Assembly (NCBI RefSeq): GCF_022376445.1
Contig: NW_025954962.1
Coordinates: forward strand, 496,001 to 560,000
DNA from: Fomitopsis serialis
Lineage: Eukaryota; Basidiomycota; Agaricomycetes; Polyporales; Fomitopsidaceae
Reading direction: 5' to 3'
DNA length: 64,000 nucleotides
Shown here: positions 1-11,033 of the stretch, piece after piece
How the letters are laid out: the number at the start of each line of letters is the position of its first letter
Position numbering within the stretch: position 1 is the stretch's first letter
Program-made: the position numbers and the translations under genes
Notes under the pieces: model-generated
The model's input: only the letters and a program-made list of their open reading frames with translations
Databases searched by the model: none
Told to the model about the DNA's origin: nothing

Positions 1-1830
1 ACATACAGGCCAAGCACCCCAATGTTGCTTACCCGCCCAGACCAGTGTCGGGAAGTGTCGCGGATCTGGACGCTGTGATGGAACATTGCGAGTTCCCCAA
101 GAAGGTGCGTCTATAGCTGCCATGTTCGTGATGTTTATTGTCTCAACTATGTGCCCCCAGTACGTTCGAGATTGCTTGGAGGTGCTTCGCATAGGAGGTG
201 GTTTGGACAACCAGGCGCGCCTCCGGAGAGGGAAGATGGATGACTGGAAATACATATACCTCGAGGATGGGCCAGCGGACAACGTCACAGAGTCCGACGC
301 TATCAGACCGAACTACCCCCACAAGGCCCACGCTGACTCGGACGTCAGCTCAGACTTCCCGAAGAAGCGCGGTGCCGAATGGGAAGCATCTTTGCGGTTG
401 TCCACACCCCCGAAGTATCGGCCTTACAAGGACCAGCCTGCTTCGTGTGACGACGAGAACCCCCGCTTCTTCCATATGTTCTGGACTGGGCCGTTCACTG
501 ACAAGCCGTATCTTGCTGTCCTGTCCTACCTGTTCACGCAGAACCTAGGGCTCCACCTCGACAACGACCACATCGACCCGAATGTCTGCCGCCCGAAATT
601 CATTCTGTGGATCAGTCCGGGCCCCGCTGCAGTGCCTCCCGGTCCCAACGCTTTGCGGGAGATGTATGATGGTCTCAAGTCGAACCCATGGGCGTCGCCG
701 TTCCTGCATCCACGATTCAAGGATGTCATCGAGTTCAGGCTATGGAACACTACGGAACAGCTGGATGGTGTCCCCGAGCTCAAGGATGAATGGAGGGCCA
801 TGCGCGAGAGTCTATTCAACTCGGGAGGTTTCGTAGAAAAGGTACACGTCAACAACGCCGCAAAGGAGCTGACGACAGAGGTTGTCGCTGATGACGATGA
901 CGCGACTGTCGCCGCTGCCCCTGCACCGACCTCCGCTGGCCACGACGACAAGGTTAACCGCGTCGGTTCAAAATCGGCTTCAGAGTATGACAGGCTGTCC
1001 GTCATTCTCTCGGACATGGCGCGCTTCGTGCTCTGTCACCGATTTGGCGGCATCTACCTCGACGCTGATACAATCTTCCTCCGAGATTGGGAGGAGTTGT
1101 GGGGCTGGCGTGGTGCATTTGCCTACAGATGGTCGCGCCTGGAGAAGTACAATACTGCCGTACTCCGGATGAACAAGAACTCCGCACTAGGCACGTTCCT
1201 CTTCCGGACCGCACTGAAGAACGGTTTGGACTTCCACCCGATGACAGTCTCGCGGTACACGAGGGACGCGTACTTGGAAGGTCTCCTATTACGCCTTCCA
1301 GATGCGCTGTTCGATCGGCTGGCTGAACACGGAGTACTACCAGCGGGATCGCCCACCACAGCCCTACCTCGCCGAGTACGTATACAGGCTGGTCTCCTCC
1401 ACCACCATTGTCTCATCTTTCCTCCGCAGCTTCAGTCACCTCTTCGACACCCCTCGGGATTTGAGCGCTGCTCCAGGCGCACTTGGGTTTGACGGCTTCT
1501 ACAAAGGCGCCTATTCATATCACTTCCATAACTTCTGGTACGTGGCCTCCACATTCATGTTTGGTGCCACGTTGACAGCGCTCCTACAGGTGGAGACCAT
1601 TTGATCCGTCTCGCAACTGGCCTGACTTGGGCGAACGCTTCATCAATGGAGAGCGCATCGCCCGTGCCACTGCCGCTGCGGAGTCCGGTCAGATCATTCC
1701 TGACCAAGAAGACGATGTAGTCGGGAATGACAAGCGCGACTTGGATTGGTCGACCGTGCTGAAGCGGACGTTCGAGGCTTATGTTCGTGGTGAGAGGCCG
1801 AACATGTACGGCGAGTGGTTACGGTGGTGA
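1..1830 (+). CDS. DXD-motif glycosyltransferase (partial, 5' end outside window)
   Basis: This is the 3' part of a glycosyltransferase with a Gly_transf_sug (DXD) domain, a class of Golgi-type enzymes that move a sugar from a nucleotide-sugar donor. The key block is near 1020-1100, where a conserved RFGGIYLDADTIF stretch carries the metal-binding DAD. The frame is already open at base 3. I see GT-AG introns at 105-160, 1376-1429 and 1538-1589; splicing joins HNFWWRPFDPSRNWPDL across the last one. The stop is TGA at 1828-1830. Between about 1305 and 1325 the conserved reading jumps frame (DALFD to WLNTEYYQ) with no usable intron, so there is an apparent one-base indel. The linker near residues 890-960 of the DNA is acidic and Ala-rich. 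The acceptor is unknown. It is convergent with RPE1. Confidence 0.85.
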
Positions 1831-2303
1831 GTCGCCCCTGGGCTGCGATCAGCTATGCTCCACGTCCGTCGGGCCTGGGGCTGTCGGCCTGGTGCGCGGA
1901 ACCCGGGAGAGGTCCATGCTGGCGTGGCGTTGCGGCCGTGTTGTGCGGTTATGGCCTTTAGTGCGGGGTCGCTATAGAGAACACCTAGCTTCGACGGCTC
2001 TTCTATAATGTCTCTTCGCTCTACCACTAGCTTTCTGTAATGTACTGGAACTATGACGCTCGTTTGGATATGCTGTGGCAGGACTGGACTACTATTGGGG
2101 TTCAATTTATGTCGAGCGAGCATGGGTTCAGTAGCACCTAAGTATAAATCGAGTATGTTTATGCAGTCGTCGAACAGTCTCAGTATGTGATACCCGGATA
2201 CGCAACACAGTTTATTTCATGCAGTTTGAATGTGTAATAGCTACAGATGTTGTGGTACTTCCTCCTGGCAGCATGCGGGAACCGCGATGGGTATGTCTAC
2301 TCT
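1831..2303. other. Convergent intergenic region
   Basis: This 473-base stretch lies between the stop codons of the glycosyltransferase (+) and RPE1 (-). It should hold both 3' untranslated regions. I see no gene, RNA or repeat in it. Confidence 0.6.
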
Positions 2304-3390
2304 CTACATCGCCGCAATCTTCGCTTGCGCAGTATCTACGGTCTGCTTCAGCAGTGCATGACTCTTCTGCTTTCTCCGCCCCAAAGATGGCAGTGCCGCC
2401 ACAATGACGTTGCTGCCTGTTCGCCACAGCATTTGCATCTGAGCAGCTGCGCACATCATGCGGTGGTGAAAACTCACCTGCGTCCGCACAGACACCGATC
2501 GTTTTCGGCCCAACACCGCCGTCGACTTCGATGTCCTTCTGTGGGAACCGCGCGCGCAGTTCGGCCACCTTGGGAACGCAGCGCTCGAGGAACTTCTGGC
2601 CGCCACGACCTGCACAGCATAATCTTGGTCAATTGACCCACGCCTGTCAAGGGCAGAATGCTGCCGTAAAGAACACGTACCGGGATAGACCGTCATGACG
2701 AGAAGCATGTCTGCGGCTTCGGCGACCTCGTCGGAAATCGCGGTCGAGGCCGTGTCGGGGGAGATGGCGACGCCCGCCTTCATCTTGCGCTCATGGATCG
2801 CGCTGATGAGCGAGAGGGGGTCCGCTGATGGGGGGATTCGTATGTGCGATGTACCGGTGGCTGTATGAGTAGGGTGCGCTTACATGTTGCCTCGAGGTGG
2901 AAGCAGTAGAGCGAGCCGCCTGCGTCGGCGATGTCGTGACCCACTGCGGGCGCTCCGTGAGTGAACGTTCCGGTAAGCAGGCGGGGGAGAGCGACGGACC
3001 TTCTCTGGCTGTGCGACCATCATGTGGCAGTCCATGAAGATGCCTGGCACACCCTTGGACACACAGGCCAAGATCGGTGCGCCTGTTCCGGGGATGAGAA
3101 CGACCTGCGTTGGCAAGAAACGGATCGGACGTACCCATGGTAATGTTTGGCACAAATGGCTTACGTGAAGGGTCAGCGCAGCGAAGCCTCATGCGTGCCT
3201 GTATGCCCTCACCCGTCCATAACATCTGCAACGAGGCCTAGTCAGATATCGCGTTCTGCATGGACGTCGAAGTCCATGACGCACCCATGTGTAGCCATTC
3301 AGCGCCGCCCTTGATCATCCGCTTGCATTCTGCGGTGAGCTGACCAAAGTCAGACGCGAGGACGGAGGGAGAGATGATTGCGCGGGGCAT
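2304..3390 (-). CDS. RPE1: Ribulose-5-phosphate 3-epimerase (frame-disrupted)
   Basis: The product interconverts D-ribulose 5-phosphate and D-xylulose 5-phosphate in the cytosolic non-oxidative pentose phosphate pathway. It is a (beta/alpha)8 barrel. The start MPRAIISPSVLASDFG, the D-V-M-D-G and PNITMG metal/substrate block, GIFMDCHMMV, MTVYPG and the catalytic EVDGGVGPKT segment are all present in order, split by about seven short introns. The ATG at 3390 begins the family-typical N-terminus. The reading needs at least four one-base corrections: near 3150-3160 (before FVPN), 2935-2945 (after PEKW), 2390-2400 (before TAIFG) and 2355-2370. Each looks like a missing base. Either the consensus is wrong or the copy is dead. 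The enzyme identity is secure; the functional state is not. Confidence 0.85.
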
Positions 3391-3919
3391 GGCAAAGTGA
3401 ATGAGTGGTGGGCGAGCAAGAGATGTGGATGCGAGTATCACACTGTGTGGCCGATGGGTGAGCACTGTGCACCGAGCAGGGACACTCGGAACTCAGATCG
3501 CGACGATAGCGCGTGTGGATGGGAGACGGTCACGTGGGGCGCGCCGCGAGCGTCGCCGCGTGGACCCGGTGGGCCGGCCGGCGGGGACGCGACGGTCGAC
3601 GCCCGGTCCCCGGATGCGCACGGTGGAGTTCCTGTGGGATCAGCAGATGCGTAAATACCAGTTACGGAAGGGAACGAGCCCAGTTAAAGGGGACAGGGCG
3701 GGCGACGTCGCCGGCTCCACTGCACGGATGGAGCGCACTAGCACTCGAGGCGCATGCGCATTGCATAGCCCCGCTGTGGTCGTCGAAAACGCAGCCAATC
3801 CGAGGCGGTGTGCATCCTCGAACGACCCCGCTATATAAACCCGAGCGTATGCCCGACCTAGCAACCCTCTTCGGCCTTCTCATTCACCCGCTTCTCCGTA
3901 ACGCCCCGCTACGCCCAAC
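3391..3919. other. Divergent promoter region, RPE1 / secreted protein
   Basis: This 529-base region separates two divergent start codons. It is GC-rich. A CCAAT at 3795-3799 and a TATA box at 3832-3839 point toward the + strand gene. Open frames on both strands here have no recognisable protein signature and I treat them as chance. Confidence 0.6.
3832..3839 (+). promoter_or_regulatory. TATA box of the secreted-protein gene
   Basis: TATATAAA lies 81 bases before the ATG at 3920, with a CCAAT element about 35 bases further upstream. This spacing is normal for a regulated, strongly expressed fungal promoter. Confidence 0.6.
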
Positions 3920-4688
3920 ATGTTCGCAAAGACCTCTCAAATCGTCCTCGGTCTCCTCTGCGCTGCCGCAGTCGTGAATGCCACCCCTTCGAGGAGAAGC
4001 GTGACCGTAAGTTTCGCTAAGATAGTCGTAGTCGTGGACAACATGACCGATAAGGTTCGTATGACGCAGTGAGCAGTGTCGTTAACTCGATCACCTCGGC
4101 GGTCGGGTCGGAAGCTACCCAGGCTACCTCCGCTGGTATGTCCTACCGAGCTATCTTGGGATTCTCCGTATTCACAACAAGTCCTGCTATTAGCCGGTTC
4201 TCTCTTCACCGACGCCACCTCTTGGGGTAGTAGCGCTGCTAGCGATGCGACGTCTTGGGGCGCCAGCGCCGCAAGCGCTGCTACTTCGCTCGGAGGTAGC
4301 GTTGCGAGCGCAGCCACCTCGCTGGGAGGCAGCGTAGCTAGTGAAGCCACCTCGTTTGCAGGCAGCATTGCTACCGAGGTTACCTGTAAGTGCCGCCGAA
4401 TCCTCAATGAAGTGCCCCCACTGACTCGTCATAACAGCTATCGGCGGGCAAGCTTACACCATAGTCACTTCCAAGGGTGGTGAAGCCATCACACTCGCGA
4501 CCAGTGGTGCTGGCGTCGCCACCAGCTTCGCAGGGTCTCAGTACACGGAGGCCACTGCTGCTGCTGCCGCTGCGTCGACATCGAACGCTGCTCTTGGCAT
4601 GCACTCAGTCACAGTATCGGCGCCGCTACTTACCTCCTTGCTTGTTGCTTTCAGTGGAGTATTCGTTGGTGCTTGGGTTACACTCTGA
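3920..4688 (+). CDS. Secreted Ala/Ser/Thr/Gly-rich 11-residue-repeat protein, predicted GPI-anchored
   Basis: I do not recognise the family. The N-terminus (MFAKTSQIVLGLLCAAAVVNA) is a clear signal peptide. In the second reading frame it is followed by a Kex2-like EEKR site. Four exons are joined by GT-AG introns. The middle holds five perfect 11-residue repeats of the form xATS(W/L/F)(G/A)xS(A/V/I)AS encoded by a 33-nt period (4211-4375), then a partial sixth. The tail is Ala-rich and ends in a hydrophobic segment (PLLTSLLVAFSGVFVGAWVTL, last residues) without charged residues after it, as in GPI signals. One base appears to be missing in the CCCC run at 3982-3988: only with it does exon 1 join exon 2 in frame. 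The mature protein would sit at the cell wall or outside the cell. Function is unknown. Confidence 0.7.
4211..4375 (+). repeat. 33-nt tandem repeat, five copies, inside the secreted-protein gene
   Basis: Five uninterrupted 33-base units start at 4211, 4244, 4277, 4310 and 4343. They differ by synonymous and conservative changes, but every copy keeps Ala/Val-Thr-Ser at positions 2-4 and Ser at position 8. A sixth copy begins at 4376 and is cut by an intron. Confidence 0.9.
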
Positions 4689-4980
4689 GCTCGTCGTTGC
4701 TGCATAACTTAATTCCTCGCGCCCCAACGTTCTGCGCACGATATATACCTTACATTTCGATTTTCACAACCTACTAGACATCTTGCATCAATGATGAAAT
4801 CGTTCTCTTTGCATCGACGCGTATGACATGCTGTCAGGAGCATGTCGGCGACGGCAAGTTACCACGAGGAGTCTCGATTGGTCTCGGTCAAGCCAGTTAG
4901 CGGAGTCTCGTTGATGGGCCTTCTCCAGACTCGCCGAGATTCTGTGCATTATTCGAGAGCTCCAGGTAATGTACAGCCAT

Positions 4981-5643
4981 CTACTCATCCTGCTGCTCCA
5001 TGTTCTTCTGGACCTGCGCCGGGTGTCAGCTGAGCTGAAACGATGCCCAGAGTAACACGTACGTGAGGGTTGAAGAAGAGCGAGTTCATGCCCCAGGGGA
5101 ACGGACCGCTCGCTGTGCAACGGGTCATCAATTATCGTTCAGTCATGAAGGCAGGAAGCGACAGACAGCGCTTGTTGAGGTACTCGTAATCGGGGACGGC
5201 GGGCAGCTCACCGCCGTTCTCATGCTTGAGGTGCTCAGTGTGCTCTTCGTGCTCGTTCTCGACCTTGCGCACCCAGAGGGCGGTAACAATGACTGGTGGA
5301 TATCGTGTCAATGCGGCGGCATCGCGTCATAAAGCACAGACAACTCACTGGCAGGGACACAGACGAAGAAACTGTCACGACCCAGGACATCAGACTAATG
5401 AGTTCCGGCTGTCCATAATTGACTCACCTAATCTTGCGCCAGAGCTCGGAGGTATCTGGACATAGTACATGAGAAGTCAGTTCCCAATAGGACAGAAGGA
5501 AACATACGGCCAGCGTGCTCGGCCTGAGCAGCCTGCTTCGCTTGCCACCGCTTCACGGCCTCCATGTTAATATCATTGGCAAGGCCACGGGTGCGGGGAA
5601 GTGCGCGCAGCGCAACGCGACGGGCGAGGAGGGACGTCGACAT
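4981..5643 (-). CDS. COX13: Cytochrome c oxidase subunit VIa, mitochondrial
   Basis: This is the small nuclear-encoded subunit 6a of respiratory complex IV in the inner mitochondrial membrane. The basic N-terminus (MSTSLLARRVALRALPRTRG) is a mitochondrial presequence. The single transmembrane helix is around FFVCVPAIIVTALWV, followed by RKVENEHEEH and the intermembrane-space signature YEYLNKR...PFPWGMNSLFFNPH. The C-terminus is VQKNMEQQDE. Five introns give six exons, and all join in frame without correction. The ATG at 5643 is chosen because the presequence follows directly; an upstream in-frame start would add five residues. It shares a 200-base divergent promoter with RPN2. Confidence 0.93.
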
Positions 5644-5843
5644 CGGTGAGGATTTCAATCAGACAGGATAACAGCGGTACCGGGTGAGGACTGGAGGAAC
5701 ACGGGAGGTACTAGGCGCCCGTGAACGATAGGACGCGTGCTTACGTCATCCAAGGCACGTGAGGGGTACGATGGGCTGCACTGACGCGTCGCGCGAGTAC
5801 GCAAGTGCGCCTGCAAGGCTTTCTCTCCTGTTACACGCAAGAC

Positions 5844-8800
5844 ATGGTCCGCCCTCAGTCCTCCGCTGCCGGCGTGCTCGCTCTGCTCTCAGAGCCTGAG
5901 CCGCTGCTCAAGCAGCATGCGCTGTTGCGGCTGAATGACATCGTTCCCCAGTTCTGGGCGGAGATCTCGGAGTACATCGCTCTAATGTGCGTACGTTTGG
6001 TGGGATGTCGCGTTTCTTGGCTAATGAAGGGTCTGAATACAGTGAATCGCTCTCGGAGAGCGACGAACTCTCGCCAGAGGCCCGGGACTCAGCCGCGCTG
6101 TTGGCGAGCAAGGTCTACTACTACCTCGGAGAGTATGACGAAGCTCTTTCGTTCGCACTTGCGGCGGGAAGCGCGTTTGAGGCACACGCGGCCACTGCTG
6201 GCGTAGGCGAATACGTTGAGACCGTGATCTGTGAGTGTTTAACTTGATTACCGCTCTCTACGTAAAGCTGAAAGGCACTACGATCTCAGCGAAGGCTATT
6301 GACCGCTACATTAGTGCACGGTCGGCGGAGCAAGCTGGAGAGGAAAAGGTTGACCCTAGGCTTCAAGGCATAATCGAGGGTATTTTCACCCGCTGTATCT
6401 CAGATGGGGAGTTCAAACAGGTCGGTAAAGACCCTACGCCATAACGTACATTTACCTGACCTATATTCTTCACAGGCGATAGGCATTGCCCTTGAGTCGC
6501 GACGATTGGACGTGATAGCGCACATCTACAAAACGACACGCGACGTTAACCTTCTCTCTTACACCATGGATGCCGTACTTGACACGGCATTCCCTCTTGC
6601 GTACCGCGATCAGGTCTTACGGTTCCTCCTCCCGCTATACCCTCCACTCTCAAGCGAGAACAGGTCTCCTCACGTATACTCCGTCACTCGATTGCTCGTT
6701 ACCTTGAGCTCTGCTGAGCTCACTCTACCTCTGCTCAACTCGCTGGTACCCAAGGACAGCCTCCTCGCGTACCAAATGGCATTTGACTTGGTGGAGGGCG
6801 GTGCGCAAGACTATCTGGAGAGTGTGCGCAAAGAGTTGCCGGAAGGCGAAGAAGTACGTTGCAATCCTTTCCATCTAGGAAGTAGTATTTGACACGTCTG
6901 CAGGACTCGAAAGCAATTTACGACAAACTGCGCCAAATTCTGCTCGGGCAGGAGTCAATCAAGCTTTATCTCGAGTTCCTCAAACGCAACAACAAGACCG
7001 ACATGCTCATCCTCAAGAGCACAAAGGTCAGTTCATCGGTCTCTTTACTCATCATACACATCTGATCGTCATGACCCTGTGTTAGGACTCCTTGGAGGCA
7101 CGGTCATCCGTGTACCATGTTGCCCTCACGCTACAGAACGCATTCATGCACTCTGGGACGACGTCGGATGCCTTCCTGCGGGAAAACCTAGAGTGGCTGG
7201 GACTGGCCACAAATTGGGCCAAGTTCTCCGCGACCGCTGCTCTTGGTGTGATCCACAAGGGTCACTTCGAGGAGAGTATGAACATCCTTGGTCCCTACCT
7301 TCCTCAGCAGGGTGGTAATGACAGTGGCATCCCTGGTGCGCAATACTCGGAGGGTGGCGCGCTCTATGCTCTGGGTCTCGTAAATGCCGGCGTTGGTAGT
7401 GGCCGCCAGGTGGAGGAGTACCTGCGGAATATGCTCCGGGAGTCTCAGCACGACGTCGTTCAGCACGGCGCGGCACTCGGCCTGGGTGTCGCGGGCATGG
7501 GCGGCAAGAATGCCGAGACGTACGAGGAGCTCAAGCAGGCGCTGTTCAGGGAGGACTCGGCGGTTGCGGGCGAGGCGGCTGGTTATGCTATGGGTTTGAT
7601 CATGCTCGGTACGGCGGATGTGACTGCGTCGGAGGAGATGCTGCAGTATGCTAGGGAGACAGAGCACGAGAAGATCATCAGGGGTATTGCTATAGGCGTT
7701 GCTTTCATCTACTATGGCAAGCAGGAGGAGGCCGACAGTATCGTCAAGGTGCTCTTGTCCGAGAAAGTGAGTCACGCTGCTCTGACTATTGAAGGGACGA
7801 GGAACTGACCCATTGGCAGGGCGGCGATTGGAGGACGGCTATCCTCCGCTACGGTGGTGTCTTCACTCTCGCACTCGCGTACGCCGGCACTTCTAACAAC
7901 AACGCAATTCGACAACTGCTGCATATTGCTGTAACCGACACTTCCGACGACGTCCGAAGAGCTGCGGTCGTTTCATTAGCGTTTGTGCTGTTCAAGAATC
8001 CGGCGCAGGTGCCTCGTATCGTGCAATTGCTGAGTGAATCCTACAACCCTCACGTACGGTGCGGTGCGACCCTGGCGCTGGGTATCGCTTGTGCCGGCAC
8101 TGGCCTCCAGGTTTGTGTCTTGACATTCCGCTTGCACACATGGTGCTGACGTTGTTACAGGATGCTGTAGACATCTTAGAGCCCATGACGAAGGACAGCG
8201 TCGACTTTGTCCGCCAGGGCGCACTCATCGCACTAGGCATGGTCTTGGTCGAGCAGTCCGAGGCGTCGACCCCATCGCTCGGGTCGACGCGTGCTCTGTA
8301 CGCGAAGATCGTTGCCGACAAGCATGAAGACCCTATGGCCAGATTCGGCGCCGCGTTGGGACAAGGATTGATCGACGCAGGTGGTCGCAACGTCACCATC
8401 AGCTTGCAGAGTCGTGCCGGTAGCCGTAACACGAACGCCATTGTTGGTATGGTGCTGTTCTGCCAGTTCTGGTACTGGTATCCTCTCGCGCATTGTGCAT
8501 GCCTTGCGTTCGACCCGACGGCTATCATTGGCTTGGATGGCACCCTGCAGGTGGGGCTCCCTTACCTGAGGCAAGGAGACGTGCATCCTGATTGTTTATT
8601 ATAGGCGCCGCAGTTCGATTTCATCTCCAACGCTCGTCCGAGCTTGTTCGCTTACCCTGCGCCTACTAAACCACCAAAGAAGGAGGCAGTAGCCAAGGTT
8701 GCCACCGCTGTCCTTTCTACGACTGCCCGGGCGAAGGCACGGGAAAAGAAGAAGGCTGCTGAAGGCGAGGGGGGTGTAGCGGTACGTTTCCTGGTTTGTG

Positions 8801-9340
8801 GCAATGTCACTCTTGCTGATCCATGTGCAGGATGAGAAGCCAGATGCCAAGAAGGACGGTGACGTCGAGATGAAGGACAGCGAAGCCTCGACGTCTACAC
8901 CCAAGCGCAAGGAGCCGTCTGTCGAGAAACTGCCAAACTTCTCGCGCGTCGTGCCCGCGCAAGTGTCTTACATCAGCTTCCCGCAGGATAGCAGGTATCA
9001 GCCAGTCAGAGTGGTGTCAACAAGAAGCGTACCTACGAAAGGTGGCAAGGCGTCTGCACCAAAATCGTCTCTCGTACCGGGCATCACCTCAGAGAGATAC
9101 GCGGGCGGTGGTGGCATCCTGATCCTTGCAGACCAACGTCCTGACGAGGAGCCGGACTACATCGAATTCGAGACGCAGGCCATCCTTGCTGCGAATGAAG
9201 CTGCTGTTGCTGCAGACGACCGTGCAGCGCATGTTTCGGAGGGTCGTCACATCGCACTCGATGAGAACGCTCCTGAGGTCACATCCCCACCAGAATCCTT
9301 CGAGGTGCGTGACGAGTCGTTTGGTTCTTCGCAATACTGA
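5844..9340 (+). CDS. RPN2: 26S proteasome regulatory subunit RPN2 (PSMD1)
   Basis: The product is the large non-ATPase scaffold of the 19S base, which docks the ubiquitin receptor Rpn13 and deubiquitinases. It starts [15 protein letters not shown] and reads about 980 residues through roughly ten introns with no frame problem. The N-terminal helical part is followed by the toroid of proteasome/cyclosome repeats (for example [50 protein letters not shown]), then a KPPKKE/KAREKKK charged linker and the conserved C-terminal domain with YIEFE. The final acidic tail ends ESFGSSQY. Length and order match the fungal family. It is a clean gene between disrupted ones. Confidence 0.96.
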
Positions 9341-9618
9341 TGGCAGGCTTCAGTATCCATTTGATCATGACACATGAACGCTTCGCTGTAAAGTCGGATA
9401 TACGCTTACTCGTCGCAATTGCATTTCGTTGAGCCCTCGTTCGTTCTTGTGTGACCTTGGTCCCGTGAAGCTGACGTGCTTTCGATGCGGAATGATTCGT
9501 CCGGTGTTCCTCTTTGTGTCGATTGTTGCTTACTGATAAGGTTTCTGTCTGACATCACCATATAATATCGACTCTGTTCAGGAACGGCCCACCGAAAGCC
9601 CCTCTACCGCGCACCGCC

Positions 9619-10712
9619 ATGTCTTCGACTGACCGTACTCGCATTGCCATCCTAGACGACTACCAGTCGGTCGCTCTTACAAGTGCGGACTGGTCCCCTC
9701 TTCAGGGCAAAGTCGATATCGAAGTATATCACGACGCGCTCGCCGACGAGGACGCTCTTGTCCGTCGGCTGGAGCCCTACGACATCATATGCGCCATGAG
9801 AGAGCGCACGAAATTCACAGCCTCGTTGCTCGATAGGTTGCCGAACCTCAGGCTCATAGCCACCACGGGGCTACGTAATGCTGGCATAGATGTCGTCCAT
9901 GCGAAGACAAGGGGCATCGTTGTCTCTGGGACTCCAGGCGGAGGCAACTCTACCTTGGAGCATATATGGGCCTTGATTCTAGCCACGGTCAGATATGTCG
10001 CGATTGAAGACGCGAACACGAAGCAAGGCAAACCCCAATGGCAGTCTACCATCCCTATGGGTCTGAAGGGCAAAACGCTCGGTCTGGTGGGGCTGGGCAA
10101 CCTGGGATCTCGCACTGCGAAGGTGGGTCTCGTCAATGCGATGATTGAATCTTGAATCTATGACCGACTCACTACAATAGATTGCGAAAGCCTTTGAGCT
10201 GAATGTCATCGCCTGGTCGCCTCACCTCACTCCTGAGCGAGCCGCCGCAGGCGGGGCTACATACATTGCGACCAAGGAGGAGCTGTTCAAACGCAGTGAT
10301 GTCGTGTCGATACACATTGTTCTCTCAGAACGCAGCCGCCACCTCATCACGGATGCGGACTTGGCCCTCATGAAGCCTACCGCGTTCTTTATCAACACGT
10401 CCCGGGGCCCAATTGTAGATGAGGGCGCTTTGGTCGAAGTCTTGCGACAGCGGCGCATTGCTGGGGCAGGACTAGACGTGTTCGACGTCGAGCCTCTGCC
10501 TTTGGATCATCCACTCCGCAGGCTGGACAACGTTACCCTTACTCCTCACACAGGGTATGTCAGTGACGACACGTACGCGGTGAGTCGTGAATTTCATGAT
10601 CAATGTCCATTTCGCCCTCTTAATAGTCGTGCGACAGGGATTCTGGACTGACACCGTGGATAACATTGTCAGCTTCCTAGATGGAAAGCCTAAACGGGTG
10701 ATAGAGCAGTGA
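9619..10712 (+). CDS. D-isomer-specific 2-hydroxyacid dehydrogenase
   Basis: This is an NAD(P)-dependent oxidoreductase that interconverts a 2-oxo acid and a D-2-hydroxy acid. The substrate cannot be read from the sequence. Two introns split about 330 codons, in frame throughout. The Rossmann motif GLVGLGNLGSRTA lies mid-protein, preceded by the catalytic domain with TTGLRNAGID. The catalytic triad is visible: Arg in NTSRGPIVDE, Glu in DVFDVEPLP, His in LTPHTGYVS. The PHTGYV form resembles a subfamily spread in bacteria and fungi rather than phosphoglycerate or formate dehydrogenase. The ATG at 9619 directly starts the conserved IAILDDYQ. It lies 278 bases downstream of RPN2 on the same strand. 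Confidence 0.9.
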
Positions 10713-11033
10713 TGGCTGCAAGCCGGTCAACAGGATAGGGGATAATTAGCACGGTACTTCGTCATACATAGGTCCTGGTCAACCCCCTCCCAGTCGAATT
10801 CAATGTCCTTGGAATGCATGTGTGCGACTCTGGCCCCGCGAGAAAGAGTAACGACAGTAACTGTACTACTAACAGCAGGATTGAATTGAGTGACCCACTC
10901 CAATGAACGCGTCACTGCGTGATGACAGGCATGTGACCGTGACAGCCCACGCGCCGCCCTTTGTCGACCAAGATCGTCTTCCGCGCGTTTCTTGTCTTTT
11001 CACTTGTTTCTGCCTGTCTCATCCTCACTCATC
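10713..11033. other. Tandem intergenic region upstream of importin alpha
   Basis: This 321-base stretch holds the 3' end of the dehydrogenase transcript and the importin promoter. A pyrimidine-rich stretch (about 10975-11030) precedes the ATG, as is common in highly expressed fungal genes. No other feature is seen. Confidence 0.5.
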
